DNA of 64,000 bases from Cristatella mucedo (Eukaryota > Bryozoa > Phylactolaemata > Cristatellidae), in contig WPIO01000071.1 of NCBI GenBank assembly GCA_009760855.2, positions 45,001-109,000 of the forward strand. The letters run 5' to 3'. Shown piece after piece: positions 62,998-64,000 of this stretch. The translations under genes were made by a program, and so were the position numbers. The notes beneath the pieces are model-generated. The model did no database searches, was not told the DNA's origin, and saw only the letters and a list, made by a program, of their open reading frames with translations. Every line of letters begins with the position of its first letter. The first letter of the stretch is position 1.

Positions 62998-63760
62998 ATA
63001 ACAACTGCTACAGAAGTTGGTGCAAAAGCAATTACAAAAGTAGCACCAAAGATTGCTATGAAATTATCATTACAGTCGTCGGATAAGATTGCAAGGATAA
63101 TTTTAAAAGCTTCACAATCATTTAAAGTGATTGGTGCAGCTACTAAAGTCTTAGGAGGCTTTCTTTCTGGGTAACAGGTGTTGTGGATCTTAGTCTATTT
63201 ATAAAAAGAAATAGTAGATGATATTAGTTCAGGAAAATATGGAAATGTGTTTTGGAAGACGATGACAGAGAAAAAAAGGACTGCAGAAAATGGTTGCATC
63301 TTTAGAAGTTGGCCATTATATCAATGAAATACTATTAGAAGCTGAACGATCTAACAGTGATTGGTTTTTTAGATCTAAGTAGCTGGTTTGGTCTAGCGGT
63401 TAAGGTGCTCGCCCCGACCAAGGTCTGACTGAGGTCGTGGGGTCGAGCCCCGAGGCATATGTGAAGCGCCTGAATAGAGATTAAGTTCTCTTGGGGCGCG
63501 ATATAAATTAATTATATTTTGTTATTTTTAAGTAAATTTTTAAGTGAAATGTTTCGGGAAGAAGTATCATGGTCTACTACTCAATTAGGTATGAAGTCTT
63601 GGTCTTAGAATTTCTTAGGAACTAAAAGTGAAGGATTTTTACTCGGTATTCCTGCTATTGTAACTTCTATAGCAAGTGTAATTGGAACAGTAAGATTAGC
63701 AGTTTAAATTGCAGTGACAGTTGCAGGTCTAATAAAAAAAATAGATGAGACATAGACACA
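62998..63760 (+). repeat. Duplicated right end of the AT-rich island
   Basis: Near-identical to 44307-45060, including ORF 9 from codon 24 on, the SINE (63380-63514) and the hydrophobic remnant. The left boundary cuts ORF 9 and meets the LINE family 2 tail. Confidence 0.9.
63380..63514 (+). mobile_element. tRNA-derived SINE, family 2 (duplicate)
   Basis: Same insertion as at 44699-44833, carried along by the duplication. Confidence 0.88.
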
Positions 63761-63970
63761 CATTCAAGCGCATAGTTAGGGGTACAACTCTCTTGTGCGC
63801 CACACAAAAAATTATATTTACGTTGCTAGTACCGATTGACATTTTTTATATGGGTCATTTAGAGTCACTAGAAAATGCTTAAAATGACGAGAAAACAATA
63901 TTCCGATTTAACAATAAAATCTTCAAGACTAGCGAAAAACGCTTCTAATGATGCATTTCACTTGTCCTGG

Positions 63971-64000
63971 TCAACGCTGTGGACAGCGAAGAACGTCCTT
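63971..64000 (-). CDS. DUF1647-like protein, copy G, last codons only
   Basis: The final 30 bases encode KDVLRCPQR followed by TGA, as in copy E (45292). The preceding 3' flank (63770-63970) is near-identical to that of E. The rest of the gene lies outside the window. Confidence 0.75.
   Translation of the reverse strand, partial: KDVLRCPQR

Overview
This window looks like nuclear DNA of an animal. Mixed base composition, abundant L2-clade LINE fragments, two tRNA-derived SINE families, an LTR element, long (GA)n, (CT)n and (AT)n microsatellites, and large single-exon genes separated by kilobases of repeat debris all point that way. There is no operon structure, ribosome-binding site or rRNA gene. 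The species cannot be named from the sequence. The gene family resembles the invertebrate DUF1647-like group, best known from nematodes but not exclusive to them.

The only clear host genes are seven members of one family (called A to G here), all on the minus strand: A <1-1328, B 12133-13320, C 22124-23320, D 27254-28507, E 45292-46500, F 56675-57888 and G 63971->64000. Each encodes a type II membrane protein of about 400 residues: a short basic cytoplasmic tail, one signal anchor, a variable stem with N-glycosylation sequons, and a conserved lumenal domain with cysteines. The motifs (FVTAAS, YWDLGLT, WWVDAS.RF, NTRELFSTF, CHRFDQSL) fit an uncharacterised Golgi glycosyltransferase-like enzyme. 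A is GC-rich and divergent. B and C are near-identical. D is a mosaic. F is a pseudogene. G is the 3' tip of a near-copy of E.

The spaces between genes are themselves paralogous. The B-C interval matches the E-F interval block by block, and the D-E interval (about 17 kb) matches the F-G interval (about 6 kb) block by block. The array therefore grew by repeated duplication of gene plus spacer. Differences between the paired spacers date later insertions: a 1.84-kb LTR-flanked element with a 5-bp target duplication (31417-33259) is present in D-E and absent at the matching site near 60475, and an L2 copy (33990-35730) is likewise present only in D-E.

From 40726 to about 45060 lies a visibly AT-rich, compact, intron-less island unlike anything around it. 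It carries short, abutting or overlapping open frames on both strands, several with a repeated phage- or virus-fibre-like motif (N..I..L..P....DAV...Y.D). It contains a host SINE, and its right end is duplicated at 62998-63760, so it is a resident, decaying integrated element rather than contamination. It is the best candidate for something undescribed. The remaining spacer DNA consists of LINE and SINE fragments, dispersed unclassified repeats, minisatellites and unremarkable sequence, as listed.
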